This document shows, one piece after another, positions 50,217-59,214 of a DNA stretch of 64,000 nt. Positions within the stretch are counted from its first letter, which is position 1. Each line of letters begins with the position of its first letter. The translations under genes were made by a program, and so were the position numbers. The DNA lies in assembly GCA_020633205.1 (NCBI GenBank), contig JACKEB010000011.1:843501-907500 (forward strand), given 5' to 3'. This DNA comes from Polyangiaceae bacterium. GTDB lineage: Bacteria > Myxococcota_A > Polyangia > Polyangiales > Polyangiaceae. A model generated the notes under the pieces. That model was not told the origin of the DNA. It ran no database searches and saw only the letters and a list, made by a program, of their open reading frames with translations.

Positions 50217-50316
50217 CCCCCTCCGCCCGCGCGCGCGAGCGAAGCGAGACGCGCCGGCGCCGGGAGGGGGCGGGCCGCCGCTCGCGCGTCAGCGCGGCGC
50301 GGACCGGGGGGAGGCA
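50217..50316. repeat. Dispersed GC-rich palindromic element, copy 2 (inverted)
   Basis: Reverse complement of the element at 45880-45971: 50217-50271 matches 45916-45971 with one small difference, and CCGGGGGGAGGCA (50304-50316) matches the other end. The middle differs. It abuts the stop codon of the outer-membrane protein gene at 50317. Confidence 0.8.
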
Positions 50317-51177
50317 TCAATTAAACACAACGCCAAATTCAATCCGCCCGGAAATATCAATGGGGTAGAACGAAGGATGAATGTCCGCGTAGTTGCCCTG
50401 ACGGTCAATAGCGATATTCAGCTCACCATCGCAACCGGAAGTCTTGACGCCACCGGCGTCATCCGGACAGCGCTCCTGGCTGCCGAGGTAGGTGCCGATG
50501 CCAAGCCCGCCACCAATCGTGACTGGTCCGTATTTCCCGTAGGAACCAAAGAAGAACGTGAGCTTGTCTGACTTCTCGTCGACGGCGTCGAACTGGCCGT
50601 TCCCGTCCTCCGCCTTGTAGCTGTACGCCGCGTGGGTGTAGATGCCGCGTAGCACGTAGCCCTCGAGCGGAGCCTCGAGCCAGAAGCTCGGCGCGATGTT
50701 GATCTCGCTCATGGCGCCGATGAAATTGCCCTCCTGGCTGAGCGTGTCCTCGCGGCCGCGGAGGTTGAACGCGGGCGGCGTGCTGTTGACGACGAACACG
50801 GGCATCACCTCGACGCTGAACCACTCCGTGAGGGCGATGTCACCGGAGATGCCGAGGCGCCCTTGAAGCAACCAGTTGAGCGGATCGAGGCGCACGGCCC
50901 AGCCTTCGATCTCGAAGTCGCTGCCGCTGCTCTTCTTGGGCGGCGGAGGCGGAGGTGCACCGCCGTAGCCTTGATTGTAGCCTTGGGGCTGCTGCTGATA
51001 CCCGGGCGGAGGCGGCTGCTGATAGCCCTGGGGCGGCGGCTGTTGCTGGTAGCCGGGGGGAGGCGGCTGACCGTAACCGGGAGGCGGTGGCTGCCCGTAT
51101 TGAGCGCTGGCGTCGATTGCAAATAGACCGACGCCGGCGATGATGGTCGTGGCGATTCCCGCGTGCTTAAGGCCCAT
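50317..51177 (-). CDS. Outer-membrane protein with PPGYQQ repeats
   Basis: 286 residues. A Sec signal peptide (MGLKHAGIATTIIAGVGLFA) with cut after DASA, then a repeat region (~28-85) of YGQPPPPGY and YQQPPPPGY-like units. The remaining ~190 residues are beta-strand rich with alternating aromatic residues (SDFEIEGWAVRLDPLNW, GISGDIALTEWFSVEVMP, SGRIEFGVVFN), ending in Phe-Asn as a barrel protein would. Likely a small outer-membrane beta-barrel with a Pro/Gln-rich periplasmic or surface tail. No specific family is assigned. Confidence 0.78.
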   Translation of the reverse strand: MGLKHAGIATTIIAGVGLFAIDASAQYGQPPPPGYGQPPPPGYQQQPPPQGYQQPPPPGYQQQPQGYNQGYGGAPPPPPPKKSSGSDFEIEGWAVRLDPLNWLLQGRLGISGDIALTEWFSVEVMPVFVVNSTPPAFNLRGREDTLSQEGNFIGAMSEINIAPSFWLEAPLEGYVLRGIYTHAAYSYKAEDGNGQFDAVDEKSDKLTFFFGSYGKYGPVTIGGGLGIGTYLGSQERCPDDAGGVKTSGCDGELNIAIDRQGNYADIHPSFYPIDISGRIEFGVVFN

Positions 51178-51323
51178 AGGCGAGAAGCATAGGTTCGATA
51201 GCCGATCGCGGCCACCTCAAACGCGGGGGAGTTTCACACGGCGTTCCCGCGACGATCCAGCGACAAAACACCTGGGCCGAGCGTGAACAATCACGCCCGC
51301 CGGTGCGTCAAAAGCGAGCCAGC

Positions 51324-52352
51324 TCAGGGCGCAGGTGTTTCACCGCGCATGATGGCTTCGTAGTCCTCGACGTCGCGTTTGCTGCCGAGGACGAGAGGGA
51401 CACGCTGGTGAAGCTCGCCGGGCATCACGTCGAGGATGCGCTTGCTCCCGGTGGACGCCGCGCCGCCGGCCGCTTCGAAGATCATCGCCATGGGTGCTGC
51501 CTCATAGAGGAGACGCAGCTTTCCGTCGGGATTCTTGTTGTCCTCTGGGTACACGAACACACCGCCGCGCAGCAACGTGCGGTGGGCGTCGGCGACCAGC
51601 GTCCCAACGTAGCGATGGCCGTAGGGCCGGCCGGGGCCGTCACCCTTGATGTACTCGTTCCACGCCTTCACCTGAGGGCTCCACTTGGCGTGGTTTCCTT
51701 CGTTGATCGAGTAGGTGTTCCCGCGCTCCGGGACGCGCATGTTCTCATGGCTCAGGAAGAACTCCCCGGCGGTGGGGTCGTACGTGAAGCCGTGTACGCC
51801 CTTGCCGGTGGTCAGCACGATCACCGTGGACGAGCCGTAGATGATGTAGCCGGCCGCCACCATGTCGGAGCCCTTCTGCAGGAACGTCTGTTCCGTCGGC
51901 GGGCCCGCTTTGCGGTCGAAGCGCATGAGCGCGAAGATGGTGCCGATGCTGATGTTGACGTCGATGTTGCTCGAGCCGTCGAGGGGGTCGAAGCACACCA
52001 GGTAGTTGCCCGTTGCCTCGGGGAAAATGACCGCGTGGTCCAGCTCCTCGGAGGCGATGCCGGCGCAGTGGCCCCGACGCTTGAGCTGACGGATCAGCGT
52101 CTCGTTGGCGATCACGTCGAGCTTCTGCACCGTCTCGCCCTGAACGTTGACTCCGCCGGTGTGGCCCAGGAGGTCCGCGAGACCGGCCCGGCGCACGCGC
52201 CCGGTGATCAGCTTCGAGGAGAGGACGATCTGGTTTAAGATTGAAGTAAATGTGCCCGTGGCGGCCGAGGCTTGGAACATGCCTTCGAGAATGAAGGTCT
52301 CGATGGTGGGCGAGTCGGACACCGAAGGCGGCATCCAGGAGGCATTTTGCAT
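51324..52352 (-). CDS. fbp: Fructose-1,6-bisphosphatase, class I
   Basis: 342 residues from ATG 52352, with GAGGAAAAAGCC upstream; a longer frame upstream is rejected. The class I signature CFDPLDGSSNIDVNISIGT includes the metal-binding Asp and Leu-Asp-Gly-Ser motif (~100-118). SEELDH supplies a further metal ligand. KLRLLYEAAPMAMIFEAAGG is the sugar-phosphate-binding end. It removes the 1-phosphate from fructose 1,6-bisphosphate in gluconeogenesis. Cytosolic. Upstream intergenic space is long (493 bases). Confidence 0.96.
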   Translation of the reverse strand: MQNASWMPPSVSDSPTIETFILEGMFQASAATGTFTSILNQIVLSSKLITGRVRRAGLADLLGHTGGVNVQGETVQKLDVIANETLIRQLKRRGHCAGIASEELDHAVIFPEATGNYLVCFDPLDGSSNIDVNISIGTIFALMRFDRKAGPPTEQTFLQKGSDMVAAGYIIYGSSTVIVLTTGKGVHGFTYDPTAGEFFLSHENMRVPERGNTYSINEGNHAKWSPQVKAWNEYIKGDGPGRPYGHRYVGTLVADAHRTLLRGGVFVYPEDNKNPDGKLRLLYEAAPMAMIFEAAGGAASTGSKRILDVMPGELHQRVPLVLGSKRDVEDYEAIMRGETPAP

Positions 52353-52845
52353 GGCTTTTTCCTCGTTTTTCGGGCGTGGGGGGGCCGGCCGGAGCGGCGC
52401 TCCCTGGCTCACGTTGTTTCACGCCTCGACGGGCGCGCGGATCCCGCGGGCTTTAGCAACGCCAGGGCTCGGATGCATGGACTCCCGGCGCCTTGTTGCT
52501 GGTTGGCGCGCTGCCGCCCGTGAACTTGGCTTTTTTGGCTGTTTCCCGACGCCTTCGCCCAAGGGCTGCAGGCTGCCTGGTGGTGGGGCTGGTTCGCGGC
52601 GGGTTCCCCGCCAGAGCAGCCACTTCGTTAACTGACGATTGGGGGGCCCGGCGGGGGTCACCGCTCGTGACTGGGAAGGCGGTTGATAGTTACACGGGCC
52701 CGGTGCCATTATCCGCCCCGGTTTCCGTTAGGGAACCTTTCGGGGTTGCTGATCAGCTCCGATATGAGGTGGCGCCGCTCGGCGCAGGTTCAGAGGTCTG
52801 GTCGCCCAAAGGGCGACAGATCACCCCCAAGAGAGGGAGCTTTAG
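52353..52845. other. Intergenic region between fbp and pepA
   Basis: 493 bases between divergent genes. No frame looks like protein, and no tRNA or rRNA is seen. GGAGCGGCGCTCC is a short palindrome at about 52391. The last bases before pepA contain AGAGGGAG as its ribosome binding site. The rest presumably holds both promoters. Confidence 0.5.
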
Positions 52846-54330
52846 ATGGCGCTCAGCATTCGACTTTCCTCGGCGGACCCGTTGACCGCCAGCACCGACG
52901 TTCTGGCCGTAGGCGTGATTCAAGGCGCCCTCGACAAGCAGAAGCTGTTGGTCGCCCTGAATGGCGCTCTCGAAGGTGCGCTGTTTGCCGAGGCAGAGCG
53001 AGCGGAGTTCAGCGGTGCCGCAGACAGCTTGCTCGAGGTGCAGACTGGTGGGCGTCTGCCGACGAAGCGGATTCTGCTGATTGGCCTCGGAAGCAAGCGG
53101 GGCGTGGATGCTGCGCGGCTGCGTATCTTCGCGGCAACGGCTGCACGCTGCGGGAACGCGCTGCTCGCGACCAGCGTTGGCCTAGCGCCTCCGGACAAGG
53201 CCGCTGGGCCCTTGATGCGCAGCCTGGGCGAGGGCGTCGTTCTCGGTTCCTACCGCTTCACCAAGTACCTCACCGGCGATCGCAAGCCGAAGAAGGAGAT
53301 CACCGACGTCGAGGTCTTCAAATCAGGTAAGGCCAACGCCTCTGAGAAGAAGCTGCTCGAGAAGGGCCTTGCCGTGGGGAACAGCATCTGCGTCGCGCGT
53401 GACGCGGTGAACGAGCCCCCGAACGAGCTGACCCCGGAGCGCATGGCGCAGATCGCGCGGGACATCTCCAAGGCAGGCAAGCTGAAGATCAGCGTGCTCG
53501 ACAAGGCGGGCATCGCCAAAGCCGGCATGAAGCTGCACTACGCGGTCGGCCAAGGCAGCGCCAATGAGCCGCGCTTCATCCACATGAGCTACGTGCCCAA
53601 GCGCTCGAAGAAGAAGATCGTCTTCGTCGGTAAGGGGCTGACGTTCGACTCGGGTGGCTTGTGCATCAAGCCAGCTCCGGGCATGGGCGAGATGAAGAGC
53701 GACATGGGCGGCGCGGCTTCCGTCCTGGGCGTGATGTCGGCGATCGCCGAGCTGAGCCCGAACGTCGAGGTGCACGGCATCATCGGCGCGGCGGAGAACA
53801 TGCCCGATGGCGCGGCGTACCGCCCCGGCGACATCTTCGGCTCCCTCGATGGCAAGACCGTCGAAATCATCAACACCGACGCCGAGGGGCGCTTGGTGTT
53901 GGCGGACGCGCTGGCCTACGCCAGGAACCTCGAGCCTGACCTGATCGTCGACGCTGCCACGCTCACTGGCGCGTGCATGGTTGCCCTGGGTAAGAACTGC
54001 ACGGGCTTCTACACGGCGGACGACCGCTTGGCGAAGAGCGTGGACAAGGCGGCTTCGGACGCCGGTGAGAACTTCTGGCGGATGCCGCTCCTGGCTGAGC
54101 TGCGTGAGCAGTTGAAGAGCGACTGCGCCGATCTCAAGCACACCGGCGATCGCTGGGGTGGCAGCATCACGGCGGCGCTCTTCCTGCGGGAGTTCGTGGG
54201 TGATGTGCCGTGGATCCACTGCGACATCGCCGGTCCGGCCTTCAGTGACGCACCGCGCGGTGTGCTGCCGAAGGGTGGCACGGGGCACCCCGTGTTGACC
54301 TTCCTGAACCTGATCGAGAGCTTCAACTAG
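52846..54330 (+). CDS. pepA: Leucyl aminopeptidase (M17)
   Basis: 494 residues, with AGAGGGAG before ATG 52846. The N-terminal macro-like domain (~1-165) is followed by the dinuclear zinc peptidase domain. FVGKGLTFDSGGLCIKP places Lys and Asp metal and catalytic residues; MKSDMGGAA follows; NTDAEGRLVLADAL is the M17 signature with the catalytic Arg. It releases N-terminal amino acids, preferably Leu, as a hexamer. A strong terminator follows at 54383-54417. Monocistronic. Confidence 0.97.
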   Translation: MALSIRLSSADPLTASTDVLAVGVIQGALDKQKLLVALNGALEGALFAEAERAEFSGAADSLLEVQTGGRLPTKRILLIGLGSKRGVDAARLRIFAATAARCGNALLATSVGLAPPDKAAGPLMRSLGEGVVLGSYRFTKYLTGDRKPKKEITDVEVFKSGKANASEKKLLEKGLAVGNSICVARDAVNEPPNELTPERMAQIARDISKAGKLKISVLDKAGIAKAGMKLHYAVGQGSANEPRFIHMSYVPKRSKKKIVFVGKGLTFDSGGLCIKPAPGMGEMKSDMGGAASVLGVMSAIAELSPNVEVHGIIGAAENMPDGAAYRPGDIFGSLDGKTVEIINTDAEGRLVLADALAYARNLEPDLIVDAATLTGACMVALGKNCTGFYTADDRLAKSVDKAASDAGENFWRMPLLAELREQLKSDCADLKHTGDRWGGSITAALFLREFVGDVPWIHCDIAGPAFSDAPRGVLPKGGTGHPVLTFLNLIESFN

Positions 54331-54382
54331 GCTCGGCGTCGCCCAATTCTTACTTGTTCGCGCCTCCCGGGCGCGAATTGCG

Positions 54383-54417
54383 AACGGGTTCCGCGCGGTA
54401 GGCACGGAACCCGTTTT
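54383..54417 (+). terminator. Rho-independent terminator of pepA
   Basis: AACGGGTTCCG (54383-54393) pairs perfectly with CGGAACCCGTT (54405-54415) around an 11-base loop; the T-run is TTTT then GCTTTTTGGG. It lies 53 bases after the pepA stop. Confidence 0.9.
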
Positions 54418-54543
54418 GCTTTTTGGGTGATCCGATCTCCCCGGCGCTGGTCATTGCGCCGCTGAGGTCTGATACAGCCGATGGGGAGCGATTGACCCTG
54501 CTGGGTGATAGGACCCGGCGCAAGGATCCACGAAGCTCTTGTG

Positions 54544-55065
54544 ATGACCGAACGCTACGGATGGCAGTGGTATGGCCAATCGAGGCCGCCGTTTGCCGTG
54601 GAGCCGGGGCCTGGTCAGGAATCCGTCTGGGACTACCCGCGTCCGCCGCGCGTGGAAACGGACGGACGACTCGTCGAGGTGTTGAGCGGCGGCGTCCAGC
54701 TGGCCCGCTCCAAGGTAGCGATGCGGGTGTTGGAGACAGCAAGCCCGCCCACGTTCTACATCCTGCCGGAGGACGTGAGCTTCGCGGAGCTCGAGCGCTG
54801 CGGCGGGAGCTCCTTCTGCGAGTGGAAAGGCGAAGCCAGCTACTGGTCACTGCGCGGTTCCGAGCGCCCCGTCGCTTGGAGCTACGATCGGCCGAAGCCT
54901 GGCTTCGAAGCGCTCGGCGGAGCCATCGCCTTCTATCCGAGCCGTGTTGAGTGCTTCGTCGCAGGAGAGCGGGTGGAAGCGCAGCCTGGGGACTTCTACG
55001 GTGGCTGGATCACGCGGGAGCTGGTGGGGCCGTTCAAAGGGGACCCAGGTAGCTCTGGCTGGTAG
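54544..55065 (+). CDS. DUF427-family protein
   Basis: 173 residues from ATG 54544. The DUF427 fold is recognisable by VWDYPRPPRVE, FYILPEDVSFAELERC, FCEWKGEASYWSL and YPSRVECFV, a pattern found in small cupin-like proteins. Family members are uncharacterised cytosolic proteins. It starts 213 bases after pepA, past a terminator, and precedes the CbrC-like gene by 81 bases. No regulatory sign is visible. Function unknown. Confidence 0.85.
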   Translation: MTERYGWQWYGQSRPPFAVEPGPGQESVWDYPRPPRVETDGRLVEVLSGGVQLARSKVAMRVLETASPPTFYILPEDVSFAELERCGGSSFCEWKGEASYWSLRGSERPVAWSYDRPKPGFEALGGAIAFYPSRVECFVAGERVEAQPGDFYGGWITRELVGPFKGDPGSSGW

Positions 55066-55146
55066 GGCCGACGCGAGGCTTGCTTTGGATCGTGACTCCC
55101 GGTCAGAGTTCGAAGCCTAGCGCTCCTCCACCTTCGAAAAAACGCA

Positions 55147-55887
55147 TTGGCCAAGCACTTCGACGATCTTGGGGCGGCTTTCCCGCTCTTTGCAGCAGCA
55201 GCAGAAGAAGCGGCGGAGTACGTCGGGCTAGGCACCTGCAGCCTCTCCGGGGACAGCGACGTACCGTGCTTTCGCTTGGGTATGGGCTGCGCGTTGATGA
55301 TCGAGTGCCCAGAGTGCCAGGCGCTCAATGGCCTCGATTGCGATGAGCGAGAAGATGAGGTTTGCCACGAGTGTGCAGACCTCGTGCATTTCCCCGGCGA
55401 CATGCCCGAAGAAATCATCGTCTCGTATGCCGCGCTCAGAGATTTCCGTGCGGCGATAAGCAAGGACACCGAGTACGGGATGATCACCTGGGAGCAAGCG
55501 CAGTCGGGGCTGACCCACGGCGTGCCCGGTGGCAGCGGGCTGCGCCACTCGGAGCGGGTGCCGCTGGTCGAGATCGGTCACGACTGGATTGGTGCTCGCC
55601 TGGATCCTCAGGTCATGCGTGAGCTGTTGACCACGCCGACCTATATCTCCTGGCAGGGGGAGCGCTGGTTGTTCGACGGCGGAACTCCCGGTGTCTACCA
55701 GGGCTGCTGGACCCAGGCTGACTTCAAGCACCACGCCGGCACTCAAGACCCCCAGAGCTTCTTCGAACAAGTGATCGAGAGCAAAGAGCGCTGGATGTGG
55801 AAGGCGCTAGAGGGCGGCCGCATTAGCGTCTACGTGTTCAGCATGCCGAGCAGTGGCAAGCTGCGCGCCCACTGGGACATGGACTGA
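55147..55887 (+). CDS. CbrC-like (UPF0167) Cys-rich protein
   Basis: 246 residues from TTG 55147. The N-terminal half has two Cys pairs (IECPECQAL and VCHECADL) that may bind zinc. The middle LTTPTYISWQGERWLFDGG resembles the RTPGxxxWQxExW stretch of the UPF0167/CbrC family, linked in E. coli to colicin E2 tolerance. The rest has no known motif. The family call is tentative; a plain zinc-binding hypothetical protein remains possible. Confidence 0.6.
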   Translation: MAKHFDDLGAAFPLFAAAAEEAAEYVGLGTCSLSGDSDVPCFRLGMGCALMIECPECQALNGLDCDEREDEVCHECADLVHFPGDMPEEIIVSYAALRDFRAAISKDTEYGMITWEQAQSGLTHGVPGGSGLRHSERVPLVEIGHDWIGARLDPQVMRELLTTPTYISWQGERWLFDGGTPGVYQGCWTQADFKHHAGTQDPQSFFEQVIESKERWMWKALEGGRISVYVFSMPSSGKLRAHWDMD

Positions 55888-55917
55888 GGGCGCTGTAGCC
55901 GCCAGCATCGCTGCCGC

Positions 55918-56868
55918 CTAGTAACCGCAGCGGCGCTGGAAGCGGCGCAGGCAGTCCCGCTCGAGCTGTTCACAGGTGCGCTCACATCGCCGCCGCTCGT
56001 TGTCGCCCACGCGATAGCTCATCCAGCAGTCCCGATCGCAGTGGTCGCGGTCGTTGCTGCAGTCATAGCTATAGCCGTCGCAGTCGGCGGGCATCTCGTC
56101 GATTTTCCGCAGCAGATCAGCCCTGCGTTGCTCCATCGCGCTCAGCTCCCCGGCGTCGATGGGCTCGCTGAAGACTTGCACCACGACGCCCCCGGAGCCG
56201 TTCGAGGGAACGGGTGGTCCGGTCAGCTCGCCAAAGTAGAAGCGCAGGGTGCCTTCGCTTAGGGGACAAAATCTCCCGGAACCAAGCATCGCGCCCGCCG
56301 TCGCAGCGCCGCCGACGCTGCCTTCTGTCTCGGTCTTGGTGCGCCAGGAGAAGTGGGTCATGGCTTTGCCCGGCTTCGCGTCGGGGGCCAGCGTGGCGAC
56401 CATGAAGTAGCAGCGCCCGCGCTGCACGGCGTGCACCACGCCGCTGAAGTTCTCCAGTTGGCCAACGATCGGCGGCGCGTCCGGAGTCATGGCGCCCAGC
56501 GTCACCCCGAGACGATCTTCGATCAACTTGCGATCGTGCGCTGCCGGGTCACCGGGATCGTTGATGCAGTGGGGCAGCGCCGTCAGCTTCAACCCGCTGC
56601 ACGGGCGTTCGGCGCTCTTGCTCACACAGTCGTGCTCTTGGCCGGCGCACCACTCGCACCCGGGGGCCACCACACAGGCGTCGCAGCTTCGGCGCGCGGC
56701 GCAGGGGTCCGGCGTGTCCGGGGCGGAAGACTGTGTTTCAGGGCCGCGCGCTTGGTTTGGATTGGTTGGGGGGGAGACGGCACCGCTCCGGCAGCCAGCC
56801 ACAAGGGCGCAACCTAGCGCGGCAACAGCGCAGACCACGGTGCTCCTCCCCCCAATCCCCACCAACAT
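55918..56868 (-). CDS. Cys-rich lipoprotein
   Basis: 316 residues from ATG 56868. The signal peptide MLVGIGGRSTVVCAVAALGCALVAGC carries a lipobox (VAGC), written here in parts. After a Pro/Asn-rich linker comes a Cys cluster (CAARRSCDACVVAPGCEWC), then a beta-rich middle (GRCYFMVATLAPDA, FYFGELTGPP). The C terminus is highly Cys/Arg/Asp-rich (DRDHCDRDCWM, RRRCERTCEQLERDCLRRF). The upper part resembles a PSI-type Cys repeat. Outer-membrane anchored; function unknown. Confidence 0.75.
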   Translation of the reverse strand: MLVGIGGRSTVVCAVAALGCALVAGCRSGAVSPPTNPNQARGPETQSSAPDTPDPCAARRSCDACVVAPGCEWCAGQEHDCVSKSAERPCSGLKLTALPHCINDPGDPAAHDRKLIEDRLGVTLGAMTPDAPPIVGQLENFSGVVHAVQRGRCYFMVATLAPDAKPGKAMTHFSWRTKTETEGSVGGAATAGAMLGSGRFCPLSEGTLRFYFGELTGPPVPSNGSGGVVVQVFSEPIDAGELSAMEQRRADLLRKIDEMPADCDGYSYDCSNDRDHCDRDCWMSYRVGDNERRRCERTCEQLERDCLRRFQRRCGY

Positions 56869-56941
56869 GGCCCGAGAGTAATACAAATCGCACGTCACAG
56901 GCTTTGCGAGCTGCTCCAGGCGCGGCACCCTGCGCCGGACC

Positions 56942-57943
56942 GTGTCGAACTCGATATCCACCGTTCCCCCTGGAGCCGTCCCGCCGGCGCGCCTCGAGCG
57001 TGCGCTGCGTTCACTGCGCGGGCTGGCGACGGGAGACGCTCTCGGTGAGCGATTCTTCGTGAACCCAGACACCGTCGAGCAGCTGATCGAAGCGCGTGTA
57101 TTTCCGCGCGGTACCTGGGGCTACACCGATGACACCGTGATGGCACTGGCGGTGGTGGAGAACTTGGCTGAGTTTGGCCACATCGAGCCCCGCGCGTTGG
57201 CGCTAGGGTTCGGGGAGAAATACACCGCAGATCCAGGCCGCGGCTACGGGCCGTCGATGCACCGCACGCTCCAGGCGCTTCACGCAGGAGCCGACTATCG
57301 GGAGGTCGCCCGAGCTCCGTTCGGAGGCAGCGGCTCCATGGGCAATGGCGGAGCGATGCGCGCCGCTCCGGTGGGCGCGTTTTGGGCTCCGGAAGCGCTG
57401 ACTCCCGCCGCTGAGCTCGAGGCAGCTTGGGCTCACGTCGCCGCGGAGGCCCGGCTGTCTGCGGCAGTGACTCACGCAAACCCCGAAGGCCAAGCCGGAG
57501 CAGAGGCCGTAGCGATCGCCGCGGCCTGGGTCGCCTGGGTTGCCGAGCAGAAAGCTCAGAGGCCGCTCACCGAGCTCTTCCAGCTGGTGCTCAGGCACAC
57601 CACGCCGGGAGAGACCACCGCCCGCATCGAGCGCGCAGCCAGCCTGCCGTCGGAGTACGACGTGCGCACGGCGGTGAGCGCATTGGGCAACGGCAGCCAA
57701 GTGTTGGCGCAGGACACAGTGCCTTTCTGCCTGTGGTGCGTCGCCCGTCACCTCGGCGACTACGAAGCTGCTTTCTGGGCCACCGTGAGCGGCCTCGGAG
57801 ATCGCGACACCACCTGCGCCATCGTGGGCGGAATTCTCGCGAGTGACTCGCGAGTCTGCGCACCGGCTGAGTGGACCGAAGAGCGCGAGTCCCTGGTCGT
57901 GATGAGCCGCCAGCCACCCCTCAAGGGCCTCGAAGAGTCATGA
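56942..57943 (+). CDS. ADP-ribosylglycohydrolase family protein
   Basis: 333 residues from ATG 56942. Helical ARH/DraG fold with magnesium-site motifs GDALGERF (~31-38), YTDDT (Asp63, Asp64) and GDRDTTCAIVGGI (Asp287, Asp289, Thr290). The usual GDTDT is GDRDT here, keeping both Asp. It should remove ADP-ribose from a protein or nucleic-acid target or cleave a related glycoside. Its stop overlaps the next gene by ATGA, so it is coupled to a phosphoesterase. Confidence 0.9.
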   Translation: MSNSISTVPPGAVPPARLERALRSLRGLATGDALGERFFVNPDTVEQLIEARVFPRGTWGYTDDTVMALAVVENLAEFGHIEPRALALGFGEKYTADPGRGYGPSMHRTLQALHAGADYREVARAPFGGSGSMGNGGAMRAAPVGAFWAPEALTPAAELEAAWAHVAAEARLSAAVTHANPEGQAGAEAVAIAAAWVAWVAEQKAQRPLTELFQLVLRHTTPGETTARIERAASLPSEYDVRTAVSALGNGSQVLAQDTVPFCLWCVARHLGDYEAAFWATVSGLGDRDTTCAIVGGILASDSRVCAPAEWTEERESLVVMSRQPPLKGLEES

Positions 57944-58761
57944 CACTCGAGCATCGTGTAGAGCAACTGGAGGGCAGCTACTGTCGGGTCGGCTGCATTG
58001 GCGACGTGCACTGCGAGGACCTCGTGCTGGAGCGCATCCTCGCATTCTTCGCGGATGCTCGACTCGACTTGGTCGTCTGCGTCGGGGACTTGATGGACGG
58101 CCTGGGTGATGCGGACCGCACCATCTCGCTGCTGCGAGAGCACCGTGTGCACACCGTGCGCGGCAACCACGACCGCTGGTTCTTGACGGGCACCCAGCGC
58201 GACCTCCCGATTACCACGCCGCCGACTGCGGTGAACGAATCCTCGCGGAAATACCTGGAGCAGCTGCCCGTCAGCCTTGATTTCGAGACACCGCGGGGAT
58301 TGGTGAAGGTGTGTCACGGCCTCGGCGACAACGACATGCTTGGCATCAAGCCAGATGACCACGGGTACAGCCTGGAGAGCGAAGAGCTGATTCGCCTGCT
58401 GGAAGGACCTTGGCGCTGGGTGATCAACGGACACACCCATCAGCTGATGCTGCGCCAGTTCGCGCTCCAACAGTCGGTCGTTGGCAATGAGCCGATCGAA
58501 GTTCCCGCGGCTGAAGCGTCCCTGGGCGTGTTGAACGCCGGCACGCTGCTTCGCGGCTACCCCCAGGGATTTGCCATCGTGGACTTTTCTCATGGGGATG
58601 CGCCCGTTGCTGAAATCGCTCAAGCGAGTGCACTGATTTCCGTGCGTCCTGCTGCGGGTCACGTGGGGCACTGGTCGCTGCCGCCCGGTCCGGATGGTTC
58701 TTGGGTGTCGGATGGCTCCGGAGCCGGCTTGAGGCTGGTGCGGATGCTAGCTTTGGACTGA
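57940..58761 (+). CDS. Metallophosphoesterase
   Basis: 273 residues from ATG 57940, overlapping the glycohydrolase stop (ATGA). All binuclear-metal motifs are present: CIGDVHCEDLV, GDLMDGLGD, GNHDRW and INGHTHQL. The C-terminal ~70 residues (VAEIAQASALISV...) have no clear motif. With an ADP-ribosylglycohydrolase upstream, a plausible substrate is an ADP-ribose or nucleotide phosphoester; this is inference. The stop overlaps the next start (TGATG). Confidence 0.9.
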   Translation: MTLEHRVEQLEGSYCRVGCIGDVHCEDLVLERILAFFADARLDLVVCVGDLMDGLGDADRTISLLREHRVHTVRGNHDRWFLTGTQRDLPITTPPTAVNESSRKYLEQLPVSLDFETPRGLVKVCHGLGDNDMLGIKPDDHGYSLESEELIRLLEGPWRWVINGHTHQLMLRQFALQQSVVGNEPIEVPAAEASLGVLNAGTLLRGYPQGFAIVDFSHGDAPVAEIAQASALISVRPAAGHVGHWSLPPGPDGSWVSDGSGAGLRLVRMLALD

Positions 58762-59180
58762 TGCAGGTCCTCGAAGAGTTAGCCTCTCAGATGGTGCTCG
58801 GCGCGTTGCTCGAGCGCTTGCGTGAGCGCGCAGGTGGCTACGAGCTGTGCGCCCACTGGAAGCAAGGTGAGTTCCACCACGATGTCGTCCTGAGAGCCGA
58901 TTGCCCCGGCTTGCCGGGCGCGTACTTGGTGGTCGCCACCAACTGCAACGGCGGGGTCAAAGAGGTGCTTTGCCTCGCGGAAATGCCTGATCGCGGCGGC
59001 TTGTGGCGGCGCCGCTGTCCGACCAACCCAGAGTTTGCGGGGCAGCTCCCCGATGTGCTGGCGCGCGAAGTCACCACCCATTGGTTCGATCCATGTGAGC
59101 TGCTAGAAACGGACGCGCGCAGCGAACTCAAAGAGGAGTTTCGGGAGCGTCAGCCTGGCGGTGGCTGGCGGCAGCGCTAG
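58761..59180 (+). CDS. Hypothetical third gene of the glycohydrolase operon
   Basis: 139 residues from ATG 58761, overlapping the phosphoesterase stop (TGATG). Mixed alpha/beta, with several Cys (YELCAHW, RADCPGL, TNCNGG, RRCPTNPEF, DPCELL) and no signal peptide. I recognise no family. Its coupling to an ADP-ribosylglycohydrolase and a phosphoesterase suggests a cofactor, a sensor or a further enzyme of the same step. Coding strength: start, overlap and continuous frame. Confidence 0.72.
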   Translation: MQVLEELASQMVLGALLERLRERAGGYELCAHWKQGEFHHDVVLRADCPGLPGAYLVVATNCNGGVKEVLCLAEMPDRGGLWRRRCPTNPEFAGQLPDVLAREVTTHWFDPCELLETDARSELKEEFRERQPGGGWRQR

Positions 59181-59214
59181 CTGCCCAAGCCAAACAACGC
59201 ACTCGGGTGTCTTG

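Larger units (their letters stand above)
49689..50316. repeat. Repeat-rich non-coding stretch
   Basis: 628 bases without a convincing gene; the frames here are Arg/Pro/Ala-rich shadows of the repeats. Contents, left to right: a 19-bp perfect inverted repeat (49701-49719 and 49823-49841) with hairpins between (for example CACGCGC/GCGCGTG at 49731-49747); four degenerate tandem units (49890-50140); and dispersed-element copy 2 (50217-50316). Confidence 0.85.

Noticed and set aside
53323..54405. 360-codon minus-strand frame over pepA
   Set aside because: The plus strand encodes a complete M17 aminopeptidase; the antisense frame is a composition artefact.
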